From Planctomycetaceae bacterium (lineage in GTDB: Bacteria > Planctomycetota > PLA2): a stretch of 35,698 nucleotides of DNA. This document shows, piece after piece, positions 8,918-15,336 of the stretch. The notes beneath the pieces are model-generated. The model had not been told where the DNA came from, did no database searches, and worked only from the letters and a program-made list of their open reading frames with translations. How positions within the stretch are numbered: position 1 is the stretch's first letter; every line of letters starts with the position of its first letter. The stretch spans positions 1 through 35,698 of the forward strand of contig WYBS01000032.1 in NCBI GenBank assembly GCA_011525755.1. The letters run 5' to 3'. The translations under genes and the position numbers were made by a program.

Positions 8918-9020
8918 GCGAAAAGATGCGCAGCAAGATGAGCATCAGGGGCGGAAAGAGCGGCGGTTTCTCGCGTCCGCGCGGGGCTTGGGAAACGCCG
9001 TAACCCTTTGCCCCCACGCC
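8918..9020. repeat. Conserved left arm of att-like repeat 2
   Basis: Matches 15031-15133: GCGAAAAGATGCGCAGCAAG, ATG(A/G)GCATCAGGGG, GGAAAGAGCGGCGGTTTCT and the run into CCTTGTAG. It contains GATGCGCAG, a motif repeated in the right arms, so the att core is bracketed by related sequences on both sides. Confidence 0.65.
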
Positions 9021-9077
9021 CCTTGTAGCTGGCGACCCCGGCCGGATTCGAACCGACGACCTGCGGTTTAGGAAACC
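9021..9077 (-). repeat. att-like repeat 2: 3' fragment of tRNA-Arg(CCU)
   Basis: Identical over 57 bp to the copies at 5982 and 15134. The bases that should complete the anticodon stem (GAGGT on the minus strand) pair worse than in a real tRNA, and no D-arm or 5' acceptor strand follows. This is a fragment, not a functional tRNA gene. Confidence 0.85.
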
Positions 9078-9089
9078 TCAGGTCCCCCA

Positions 9090-9166
9090 GCATTCCTGGC
9101 CGGTTCCCGGGGACGACTTTTCCATATGGTCCATACAGTCCGCCAAGGCGCGGAAAATGCGCAGCC
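9090..9166. repeat. Conserved right arm of att-like repeat 2
   Basis: Same elements as at 6051: GCATTCC, CGGTTCCCGGGGACGAC, TTTTCCATA-TGG-TCCATA-CAG-TCC, GCGCGGAAAATGCGCAGCC. The similarity fades into AATCGGGCCT at about 9178-9187. Confidence 0.65.
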
Positions 9167-9295
9167 GTTGCGTTCAGAATCGGGCCTCCGAGACTCCCGC
9201 CGACGCCTCGGACGATCCGCCTGCCGGCGCCGGCGGGAACCCGGCAAGCGTCGCCCGCGGGGGCAGCACCGGCGTGCGGGGACCTCCACCCGCGC

Positions 9296-9364
9296 CGCCG
9301 GCCTCGCTACCGTCCGCGGGAGCGCCTCGCGATCCTCTGGCACCGGGTCCGAAGCCTCAAGAAC
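9296..9364 (+). pseudogene. Short transposase-like N-terminal fragment
   Basis: A short plus-strand stretch reads RRPRYRPRERLAILWHRVRS, which resembles the HTH region of transposases related to the relic in cassette A. There is no start, no continuation, and it runs into the end of the exosortase gene. Too short for a firm call. Confidence 0.35.
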
Positions 9365-9920
9365 TCGACGGAATTGTGCGGGATGGCGTGACCGACGGCT
9401 GCACAGCCGCTACGGGTCCGTGAACCTCATATGCGAGATAAAGATGGGCGAGCGTCACTAGCCCGATGCATGTCATCCCCAGCGGCCACAACCAGTCGTG
9501 CACAAGCTCTGCCTGCCCCCCCGGCCATTGCAGGGCAAAGACAAGCGTGACCATTCTGGTTACATTCAGGCATGTCAACGCGATGAGCCCGCCAAGGACA
9601 AGCACGGCGCGCTTGGTTACCCTCGCCGACAAAGCCAGCACGGCGCCCAGCACGACAAGCATCTCTCGGCCGCCCAAGCATGCCGGCTCAACCGCCAACC
9701 CACCAGCTGGACTCACGATGTGGCCGACCATCGCCTCATCAGCTCGAAGTCCGAGAGCACGCGCAGTCCAGATGGTCATCCGCACGACGCAGTCCCTATT
9801 CCACGCGCCATTCCATGCTTCGTCGATGTGACACAAACGCAGCACCAGAACGAAAAAGACCCACCGCCCCACGAACCGACCACACTCCCACGCTCGCTTG
9901 GCAACCGCGCTCCATGTCAT
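9357..9920 (-). CDS. Exosortase/archaeosortase-family membrane transpeptidase
   Basis: A 187-aa protein with several hydrophobic segments. The family's catalytic triad can be placed: Cys81 in EPACLGG, Arg122 in NVTR (Asn119), and His141 in ELVHDW. The Cys-to-Arg spacing of 41 fits the exosortase/archaeosortase core. Such enzymes cleave C-terminal sorting tails of exported proteins at the membrane and usually pass them to an envelope acceptor. ATG 9920 is chosen because it overlaps the upstream stop as ATGA; an earlier GTG/ATG at 9953 is possible. It is last in the minus-strand set of cassette B. No neighbour shows a clear C-terminal sorting signal, so its substrate is unidentified. It is small for an exosortase, close to the minimal domain. 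Confidence 0.75.
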   Translation of the reverse strand: MTWSAVAKRAWECGRFVGRWVFFVLVLRLCHIDEAWNGAWNRDCVVRMTIWTARALGLRADEAMVGHIVSPAGGLAVEPACLGGREMLVVLGAVLALSARVTKRAVLVLGGLIALTCLNVTRMVTLVFALQWPGGQAELVHDWLWPLGMTCIGLVTLAHLYLAYEVHGPVAAVQPSVTPSRTIPSSS

Positions 9921-11173
9921 CGGCGCAACCTCGCGACGCGGTCGTTGATCCACTCGGCGATCGCGGACGAGTATCCAACCCGCGCGTCATCTACACGCCC
10001 GTCCCCGTCAAGGATCAGGACCGTGGGCCACGCTCTTACACCGTATGCAGCAGCTATGTCCGACTTGAACAGCACAGGATCAGTCAATTTCAGCGCCTGC
10101 GCTACAGCCTCGGCGTCCTCCGCCTCCCGATCATGTGTCACTCCAAGCATCACCACGCCCGGCTCTCTAACCACGTGATCACGAATCTGCGTCATGAGCT
10201 CAATGCACGGACCGCAGCCACGAAACCAAAAATCAAGAACAACGATCTTGCCTCGGTATGCTCCTAGCTCGTGGCGCCGCCCGCTGAGGTCCGTCGCCAC
10301 CCACGCTACATTGAGACCCCGGAGGGCGGCCTCTTGTCGTGCCGCGTGCTGCACGGCTTTCACTCGATCGCCATGAGACTCCAGGGCCGCTTCCAGTTGG
10401 CGAAGGACAACGGGTAGTGCAACTGAGCGATGGGCATCGAGAAGCACCGCTCTTGCTTCACTTGCCCGCGAAGCGCGATCAAGCATCAGCACGCTCTCGT
10501 AGCGTGCCAACGCGCTAAGGCATATGGTGGCCTCGCGACGCAACTTAACCAGCGACGCGGGTGTTGCTTCGCTCACAGATTGCAGGCGGCACACAGTAGT
10601 CGACTGGTTCACGAAGCCCTCGCGCCGGGCAGTCGTCGTGCTGACGCTCAAGGGCATGTGATCGTCCGAGAGTGTCAGCGTTGAGCGCTCGGTCACCGAT
10701 GACAGTTGATAAAGAGGCGACGTGACGCGAATGTCCAAGGTATCGACTGAACGTTGCGACACCGAGAACGACCGAGCGGCGCGAGAATACGTGCTGCCGT
10801 CGGTGGAGATCAATGGAGGGAACAACATGTCGAGCACGAACGAGTTGTTCAGGGGGTCGCCGTGGACGACCGTGCCATCGGAGTGAACGTCACACATCGA
10901 CAGCGAATACCGCATCGGCGCGTCGCACACGCGTGTTGCGGCAATGACCGCGAACGTCGCCGCACGTGATCCCGGGAGTATCCAGACCTGCACGTCACCC
11001 TTCTCCGAGCCATACACCCCGCGCCCGACGGTTTCGGTGGCCAGAGAGTATGTCAACAGCATGCCAGGGCGAAACCCATAGTGTAAAGCAACCGCCCGAT
11101 GTGTCGCGCAGGCTGCCGGCCACGCACAAAGCACAATCAAGGCGCGTAGACACGCTTTCACGTACGGGCTCAT
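9917..11173 (-). CDS. Exported TlpA-like thioredoxin-fold protein with large N-terminal domain
   Basis: A 418-aa protein. A hydrophobic N-terminus (ALIVLCAWPAAC) looks like a signal or lipoprotein signal. Residues about 30-280 are a domain I do not recognise. Residues about 285-415 are a thioredoxin fold of the TlpA/ResA type: VVLDFWFRGCGPC with the active site C320-G-P-C323 and a cis-Pro region WPTVLILDGDG. It should act outside the cytoplasmic membrane in disulfide exchange. The start overlaps the stop of the upstream redox gene (ATGA) and its own stop overlaps the exosortase start (ATGA), so the three are translationally coupled. A likely client is the 8-Cys secreted protein at 12804-13289. 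Confidence 0.8.
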   Translation of the reverse strand: MSPYVKACLRALIVLCAWPAACATHRAVALHYGFRPGMLLTYSLATETVGRGVYGSEKGDVQVWILPGSRAATFAVIAATRVCDAPMRYSLSMCDVHSDGTVVHGDPLNNSFVLDMLFPPLISTDGSTYSRAARSFSVSQRSVDTLDIRVTSPLYQLSSVTERSTLTLSDDHMPLSVSTTTARREGFVNQSTTVCRLQSVSEATPASLVKLRREATICLSALARYESVLMLDRASRASEARAVLLDAHRSVALPVVLRQLEAALESHGDRVKAVQHAARQEAALRGLNVAWVATDLSGRRHELGAYRGKIVVLDFWFRGCGPCIELMTQIRDHVVREPGVVMLGVTHDREAEDAEAVAQALKLTDPVLFKSDIAAAYGVRAWPTVLILDGDGRVDDARVGYSSAIAEWINDRVARLRR

Positions 11174-12186
11174 CGATCTGGCGCTCCGGATGCTCGCGGA
11201 ATGGCGGCCAAGAACAACCGTAGTCGTTGGCGGACAGCTGCTTCAAGCAAAGGAACTTCGTGAAACGCGACGCCTCTCTCGTCAGTCTCGGCGGAATGCA
11301 CCAGGGTCGTGAGTTCCGTGCTTACGTCGAGGTGCCTGCCAAGATACTGGAAATCGCCGAGTTGAAAGGCCCCGAGCGGCTCACCGCTGCCGTCAGCGGC
11401 GGCTATGATGTCGAGCGCGGTTGCTCCACGGCAAGCAGGGATGACACGGAAGCAGGCAAGCCAGATGATAGGTGCGCCAGCATCACGTCCAACAAAGAGC
11501 ACACCGCCATCAGGCAGCGCCGAAACTCTCGCAAACGCAGATGCCGAGCGGCCTGCCTCCGCGGCATAGAGCCGAAGTATCGCTTGTAGTCGCTGCGGCG
11601 CAGCGTCTTCGAGAGTGCCCAGCCATGTGAGTGGTGAGAGGGCGGACGGCCCATCGTCTCGATAGATCACGCGCTGTAGTCCGTCGAGGCGGACGATCGC
11701 TGGAACGCCCACTACGCCAAGACGGTCTAGGGCGCTGCGGTCAGTAGTGGCGACGACAAGATCTTCCGCAATGCCCGCCGTGGCCTGCATGCCGCGCGCC
11801 TCCTCTTGGGTTGCGCCTATGACGAGTACCCGGAAGGGCTCGCTGTGCGCATCACAGTACGCAGCAACGGCAAGCCAGTTCGGCAGATCGGCCTGGCAGT
11901 GCGGGCAGGACGGAGAGGCCACCAGCAGGGTCATGCCAAAAGGTGCGAGTGCCCGAAGGTCGGCATGTGTTCCGTCGTGTAGGGTAACGTCGAGCGCTGG
12001 TGCCGCGAAGCCGGTGCGCGTCAGGTTTCGACGAACAACGAGGCTACCTCTAAGGCGATCGCGAAACTCGCGCGCATAGCTCGCGAGGATCACGCAGAGG
12101 GTGCCAAGTACAACCACCGGGACGAGGGCGACGAGCCAGCGAGCGAGGCTTCGGCGGGTGTGACCTGTAGGGAGCGTGGCTGTCAT
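11170..12186 (-). CDS. Membrane-anchored thioredoxin-like protein (CPHC)
   Basis: A 338-aa protein with one N-terminal membrane segment (about residues 16-37) and a following thioredoxin-like domain. The active-site motif is C94-P-H-C97 in TLLVASPSCPHC, with VVGVPAIVRLDG later as the likely cis-Pro region (about 165). Beyond about 200 the sequence is not recognised. CPHC is also the active site of DsbA-type oxidases, so an oxidising or isomerising role is possible. It starts 9 bp after the MauE-like gene and its stop overlaps the next start by ATGA. With the MauE-like protein it resembles the MauD/MauE pair of methylamine dehydrogenase maturation. Confidence 0.75.
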   Translation of the reverse strand: MTATLPTGHTRRSLARWLVALVPVVVLGTLCVILASYAREFRDRLRGSLVVRRNLTRTGFAAPALDVTLHDGTHADLRALAPFGMTLLVASPSCPHCQADLPNWLAVAAYCDAHSEPFRVLVIGATQEEARGMQATAGIAEDLVVATTDRSALDRLGVVGVPAIVRLDGLQRVIYRDDGPSALSPLTWLGTLEDAAPQRLQAILRLYAAEAGRSASAFARVSALPDGGVLFVGRDAGAPIIWLACFRVIPACRGATALDIIAAADGSGEPLGAFQLGDFQYLGRHLDVSTELTTLVHSAETDERGVAFHEVPLLEAAVRQRLRLFLAAIPRASGAPDR

Positions 12187-12195
12187 CTGGTGTCC

Positions 12196-12663
12196 TCACG
12201 TCGAGAGTGTCGAACCGCGATGTAGCCCCGCTGCGGTGATCCACGCCGCAAGAACAGCATGAAGCGGCGGCGAGACCTGGAGATTCAGGGCGTCGGCGAC
12301 CGCGCCCGAGCCAAAGCACCCGCAGTCGCCCGCGAGCTCATCTGGAACGAGGGCAGTCATTCGAGCGAGCGCGTAAGCGAGAAAGCTGCAGCCGAGCAAT
12401 GCGACGCCAACACCCGCGACCGCTCGAAGGGGGCGGACGAGCAACGCGATTCCCAAGACGATCTCAAGCAAGGCAATCAGCAGTAGCAGCGGACGAGCGC
12501 CCTCCCCGGTGATGGATAGCAACCACGCCGGGGGAGTGGAGGCGGTGGAGACGAGTTTGGCGAGCCCGGCGGAACAAAGGACAATGGAGGCAGGAAGTGT
12601 AAGGCAGAGGTAATAGAGACGGGGACGTAGCGGGATAGTCACGGGATCGCTTTCAGGAGGCAT
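12196..12663 (-). CDS. MauE/DoxX-like redox-associated membrane protein
   Basis: A 155-aa protein with four hydrophobic segments (about residues 17-35, 57-76, 80-100, 130-148). The MauE-type motif DCGCFG lies at about 113-118. MauE-family proteins are thought to pass reducing or oxidising equivalents across the membrane to a thioredoxin-like partner, which fits the CPHC protein encoded 9 bp downstream. The ATG at 12663 is used; a GTG at 12708 would add 15 residues, and neither start has a strong Shine-Dalgarno. This is the second intact gene of the probable operon. Confidence 0.7.
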   Translation of the reverse strand: MPPESDPVTIPLRPRLYYLCLTLPASIVLCSAGLAKLVSTASTPPAWLLSITGEGARPLLLLIALLEIVLGIALLVRPLRAVAGVGVALLGCSFLAYALARMTALVPDELAGDCGCFGSGAVADALNLQVSPPLHAVLAAWITAAGLHRGSTLST

Positions 12664-12803
12664 GCCACTGAGGTTCAGGCAACAAGAGGCGGGCACCGCA
12701 GGATCCACGAGCCGAACGCGCCAGCGGTAGGAATGGCGCTCGCGTACCCGAGCAGAAGCGAAGGCGCTGCCGTCCGGGTACGCGTCGGCGATTTCAGATC
12801 TCG

Positions 12804-13289
12804 CTAGCGCCGCGACAGCAGCTCCGAGAGCTTACCGAGGAACGGATCAGGAATGCACTTGCAGTACACAGCGGAGTGACCGCGCTCGGACACCCAGTCG
12901 CACTCGCCTTCGTAGGGCTCGGGGACAGGCGGGAGGTAGAGGTTGCCGTTTTCGTCCTTCTTCCAGCGGCGGGCTGAGCCGCTGCAGTCATTCTCTTCGT
13001 CGCACTCTGAGCCCGAAATGCAGTTGTCAAGGTCGCGCGAATGCCAGTCGCCCTCTTCGGCCGCGACGCCGCAGAAGCGATCACCGGGGCCTTCCCAGAT
13101 CTGGGTACCTTCGAGGTCGCCGAGATTGGCGTGCTCCATGATCCGCACCGTCGCAGGCGGGTCGGCACAGAAGTCGTCCCAGTCCTCCTCCCAGTGGGCG
13201 GTGCGATCCTCCAATGCGTAGGCGGTCGTGACGAAGCACAGAACACCGAGGGCAATGGTCCAGCTGAAGAGGGCGGTTCGGGCGTTCAT
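12804..13289 (-). CDS. Small secreted Cys-rich protein (8 Cys in mature form)
   Basis: A 161-aa protein with a clear signal peptide: MNART, a hydrophobic core (ALFSWTIALGVLCFVTTA) and a likely cleavage after AYA (about residue 25). The mature part is acidic and contains eight Cys, including a CKC near the end, enough for four disulfides. ATG 13289 has AAAGGA 8 nt upstream. No hydrophobic C-terminal tail is seen, so it does not look like a classical exosortase substrate. It is followed by the MauE and thioredoxin genes, suggesting it is the cargo whose disulfides they form. I do not recognise the family. Confidence 0.7.
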   Translation of the reverse strand: MNARTALFSWTIALGVLCFVTTAYALEDRTAHWEEDWDDFCADPPATVRIMEHANLGDLEGTQIWEGPGDRFCGVAAEEGDWHSRDLDNCISGSECDEENDCSGSARRWKKDENGNLYLPPVPEPYEGECDWVSERGHSAVYCKCIPDPFLGKLSELLSRR

Positions 13290-13471
13290 CTTGCGTGTCC
13301 TTTCTGCGGAGAAGTACTCGCATGGTCTTCGCATGGCGCGAGCAACGAAAGTGCAGAGAGCGGTGCAACGTGCCTATCCCATGCGCATATTGAGGGCTGT
13401 TCCCACGCGGCGATCATGGGCACCCCGCAGCGGGACAGGTCGTTCGGTTGTGCATGAGACGTGGAACGCAT
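13286..13471 (-). CDS. Small ORF upstream of the Cys-rich gene, uncertain
   Basis: A 61-residue ORF starting at ATG 13471 with AGGAGG about 12 nt upstream; its stop overlaps the Cys-rich gene start as ATGA. The coupling and ribosome site favour translation, but the residue composition looks random and no motif is present. It may be a leader peptide or chance. Confidence 0.3.
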   Translation of the reverse strand: MRSTSHAQPNDLSRCGVPMIAAWEQPSICAWDRHVAPLSALSLLAPCEDHASTSPQKGHAR

Positions 13472-13615
13472 GGCCCTCTACCCTCCTATTGGGCCGAGGC
13501 GCGAAAACGGGGCAAATAAAAAGACGTGCCAATCGAGAGCGAGCGGCTCGGTTGGCGACAAACGCTGCGCGGAAGGCGAGTTACGTCGCCGGGGGCCGCG
13601 AGTGCCATCTTGAGG

Positions 13616-14254
13616 TCAGCGGCCGGCAGCGTCGGCCCGACGTTCGGGACCGGCGTCGGGTTCATCGAGGTCGCGCAGCGCGTCCCGAAGGGCAGCCTCC
13701 GCGTCCCGAAGCTGTCGGGAGATCGTTCTGCGCGACGTCCCGAGCAGTTGGGCGATCTCATCGAGGCTGCAGCCGTCCGAGTGACGAAGCGCGACGAGCC
13801 GGCGCAGGGGCTCTGGGAGGGCGTCCACGGCATCACGTACACGTTGCGCCCACTCCGCTGTCTCGACCTCGACCGCGGTGTCCGGCACCTCGCCCTCGCG
13901 GGTCGAGTGACCGGCGATGGTCGCTTCACGGAGCCGCCGCTGCGCGGCCGCGTAGGCGTCCCGCAGGACGATGGTGCCGATGAACCCGCGGATGGTCTCG
14001 GGCTTCAGCGCGTGCCTCTCGAGGAGTTCCCAGACGGCCTTGGTGGCGTCCTGCGCGCTGTCCTCGGCGCCGTGGTGCCGTCGGCCGAGCCTGAGAGCGA
14101 TCGCGTAGGCGTACCGCCGGCAGGTCCCGAGGAACATGGCCCGGTCGTCGTTCGATCCGGTGAGTGCCGCCCGGGCGAACTGCCCGAGGCGTTCCGGGGA
14201 ACTAGCTGTCGCGGGTTTGCCGTCGGCGGGAGTGCGATCACGGCGATCAGCCAT
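13616..14254 (-). CDS. ECF-type RNA polymerase sigma factor
   Basis: A 212-aa protein. Sigma region 2 covers about residues 38-100 (GAEDSAQDATKAVWELL, GFIGTIVLRDAYAAAQRRLR) and region 4 about 135-190 with an HTH (SLDEIAQLLGTSRRTISRQL). The ATG at 14254 is preferred over an upstream TTG at 14275. It lies upstream of, and in the same direction as, the Cys-rich/MauE/thioredoxin/exosortase genes, with about 145 bp to the small ORF at 13471, and probably controls them. No anti-sigma factor gene is next to it. Its own 5' region carries an unusual leader (hairpin, dinucleotide repeat, strong ribosome site). Confidence 0.85.
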   Translation of the reverse strand: MADRRDRTPADGKPATASSPERLGQFARAALTGSNDDRAMFLGTCRRYAYAIALRLGRRHHGAEDSAQDATKAVWELLERHALKPETIRGFIGTIVLRDAYAAAQRRLREATIAGHSTREGEVPDTAVEVETAEWAQRVRDAVDALPEPLRRLVALRHSDGCSLDEIAQLLGTSRRTISRQLRDAEAALRDALRDLDEPDAGPERRADAAGR

Positions 14255-14345
14255 GCCAACGCTCTTGGCCGGCAACGCCGCTGTTCACTACGGGAGGAGC
14301 CACAGGATGGCTCCGGGGTCGTCTCTCTCTCTCTCTGCAGCGCAT
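14247..14345 (-). CDS. Possible leader peptide overlapping the sigma gene start
   Basis: A 32-residue ORF from ATG 14345 with a near-ideal Shine-Dalgarno, GGGAGGTGA, 6 nt upstream. It ends in a TGA that overlaps the first codons of the sigma gene in another frame. The Arg/Glu-rich N-terminus comes from a CT dinucleotide repeat. The strong ribosome site is the main evidence; a regulatory upstream ORF is plausible but unproven. Confidence 0.4.
   Translation of the reverse strand: MRCRERERRPRSHPVAPPVVNSGVAGQERWHG
14296..14314 (-). promoter_or_regulatory. Hairpin in the sigma-gene leader
   Basis: Perfect 7-bp inverted repeat GGAGCCA / TGGCTCC with a 5-nt loop, 42-60 bp upstream of the sigma ATG and inside the leader ORF. 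Ribosome position on the leader could affect its folding; no T-tract follows, so it is not a standard terminator. Confidence 0.45.
14322..14336. repeat. (TC)7.5 dinucleotide repeat
   Basis: Fifteen bases of alternating T and C in the leader of the ECF sigma gene of cassette B. Repeats of this kind can change length by slippage; here a change would shift the frame of the leader ORF. Confidence 0.8.
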
Positions 14346-14434
14346 CCCTTTCACCTCCCCGGTGCCGCCACCGAGACCCCCTCCGTCCTACATGCGTGCT
14401 GCAGGAGTTCAAGTGAAAATCCTGTGCGTCGGCC

Positions 14435-14454
14435 TGCGACTACGCGGAGTCGCA
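14435..14454. promoter_or_regulatory. Inverted repeat upstream of the cassette B sigma gene
   Basis: TGCGACT-N6-AGTCGCA, a perfect 7-bp dyad, about 90 bp upstream of the leader ORF start. The form fits a dimeric regulator's operator. The surrounding 14346-14683 holds no convincing gene and is probably the promoter region of the sigma gene. Confidence 0.4.
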
Positions 14455-14683
14455 AGTGTAGTGATCGTATCGTGTTAGGACGAATCCTCATCACGGCCAG
14501 AGAGTTCACAGAGTGCCCGACGGGCGTCGAGCGCGCCCATGAGACCAATCCACTTGTTCGTGACCCGAATTGAGACCAAAGATCGAACCAAAGAGGCGCT
14601 TCTCGACACTCGGGTCTCCTGGGCGCCCATTCCGGCTCCATCCTCATCCTCGTAGACGGAATCGGAGGCCAGAGTCCCTCAAG

Positions 14684-14915
14684 TCACCTCGCCCGGTAGA
14701 CGCCGAGGCTCTCACGCTCGATCACGCGGTCCCGGAGGAGCTTCGCGAGCACGGTCTGCAGGTTCGCGGTGCTCATGCCCAGCAGTCGCGCGGCCTCAAC
14801 GACTTCGAAAGGCCGCTGGTGCCCGATTGCCCACTCGGCGAGCCGCTGGCTCTTGCAGCCCTTGCGGTAGAGCCCGATGTCGCTGAGCTCGGCGCGAGCT
14901 GCGAGCGGCTTCGCG
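14684..14915 (-). pseudogene. 5'-truncated winged-HTH regulator fragment
   Basis: Minus-strand frame ending at the TGA at 14684 reads RLAEWAIGHQRPFEVVEAAR, then LLGMSTANLQTVLAKLL and VIERESLGVYRAR, which looks like a winged HTH. The frame is open only to a stop at 14954 and has no plausible start, so the N-terminus is missing. It probably is a relic at the cassette B boundary. Confidence 0.45.
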
Positions 14916-14918
14916 CAG

Positions 14919-15008
14919 CGGCGGTTTCGGTTCCAGGTCCTCGACGAGGGCGACTACACGGGTGAGGAGTGGAGGGACGCGCTCGACGCGCTGGTGTTGG
15001 ACGGATAG
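14919..15008 (+). pseudogene. C-terminal gene fragment
   Basis: A plus-strand frame ending at TAG 15006 reads FRFQVLDEGDYTGEEWRDAL and DALVLDG, whose composition is protein-like, but it abuts the HTH relic head-on and has no start. It is likely the tail of a gene cut by rearrangement. Family not recognised. Confidence 0.35.
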
Positions 15009-15030
15009 CCCCGGCCCTCTCGTGGGCGGG

Positions 15031-15133
15031 CGCGAAAGATGCGCAGCAAGATGGGCATCAGGGGAGGAAAGAGCGGCGGTTTCTTGCGCTCGCCACGTCC
15101 CCCGAAAACGCCCTAACCCCTTGCCCCGCCGCA
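15031..15133. repeat. Conserved left arm of att-like repeat 3
   Basis: Counterpart of 8918-9020, with the same order: CGCGAAAGATGCGCAGCAAG, ATGGGCATCAGGGG, GGAAAGAGCGGCGGTTTCTT and the run into CCTTGTAG. Confidence 0.65.
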
Positions 15134-15190
15134 CCTTGTAGCTGGCGACCCCGGCCGGATTCGAACCGACGACCTGCGGTTTAGGAAACC
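15134..15190 (-). repeat. att-like repeat 3: 3' fragment of tRNA-Arg(CCU)
   Basis: Third identical 57-bp copy. It is the rightmost copy in the window and still lacks the tRNA 5' half, so the complete gene is not here. Its right arm (from 15203) has TTTTCCATA-GTT-TCCATA-ACG-TCC and GCGCGGAAAATGCGCA, after which the RIT element begins. Confidence 0.85.
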
Positions 15191-15202
15191 TCAGCTCCTA
15201 CC

Positions 15203-15279
15203 GCATTCCATGCGGGTTCCCGGGGACGACTTTTCCATAGTTTCCATAACGTCCGCCAAGGCGCGGAAAATGCGCATCC
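15203..15279. repeat. Right arm of att-like repeat 3, cut by the RIT element
   Basis: Shares GCATTCC, GGGTTCCCGGGGACGAC and GCGCGGAAAATGCGCA with the other right arms. The expected continuation, AATCGGGCT, is found on the far side of the RIT element at about 18762, so the arm was interrupted by the insertion. Confidence 0.65.
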
Positions 15280-15311
15280 AATGCGTTATGGGGAGCTCCC
15301 CATAACGCATT
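15280..15311. repeat. 32-bp perfect palindrome at the left RIT end
   Basis: Both halves read AATGCGTTATGGGGAG towards the centre between 15295 and 15296. It overlaps the left terminal repeat and lies just after the last recombinase gene. It could be a recombinase-binding dyad or stop transcription leaving the operon; no T-tract is present. A partial copy, TTATGGGGAGC, is inside the right end at 18668-18678. Confidence 0.8.
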
Positions 15312-15336
15312 TTATGGTGAGCGGTGTCTTATGTGG
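15306..15336 (+). repeat. Left terminal inverted repeat of the RIT element
   Basis: CGCATTTTATGGTG + 6 bp + GTCTTATGTGG. The two conserved blocks around a 6-bp centre resemble a Xer-type core site with two binding arms and a 6-bp overlap region. It overlaps the last codons of the third recombinase gene. Confidence 0.75.

Larger units (their letters stand above)
6039..9077. mobile_element. Cassette A: tRNA-fragment-bounded element with AbiE toxin-antitoxin
   Basis: The DNA between att-like repeats 1 and 2 (period 3039 bp) begins with a conserved right arm and ends with a conserved left arm, the arrangement expected of an element integrated at a tRNA 3' end. Cargo is AbiEi/AbiEii, a small CxC-rich protein and a decayed transposase. 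No integrase or replication gene is present, so it is probably non-autonomous or decayed. Mobility is inferred from structure only. Confidence 0.6.
9078..15190. mobile_element. Cassette B: tRNA-fragment-bounded element with sigma/redox/exosortase set
   Basis: Lies between att-like repeats 2 and 3 (period 6113 bp), with the same arm arrangement as cassette A. All intact genes are on the minus strand and form one functional-looking set (14254 to 9357). The ends carry gene scraps (9296, 14684, 14919). Codon usage looks less GC-extreme than in the adjacent chromosomal-looking genes. No integrase gene was found, so mobility is inferred. Confidence 0.6.

Noticed and set aside
6832-9093. A 753-codon minus-strand frame across cassette A
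   Set aside because: It is antisense to AbiEii and runs through the att repeat and arms; composition is not protein-like.
13490-13530. A sigma-54 promoter upstream of the Cys-rich gene (TTGGCACG ... TTTGC)
   Set aside because: The distance between the GG and GC elements is 15 nt rather than the required 10.
5982-15190. An integron cassette array with attC-like recombination sites
   Set aside because: The repeats are identical 57-bp tRNA fragments, not imperfect dyads, cassettes hold several genes in mixed directions, and no integron integrase is seen.
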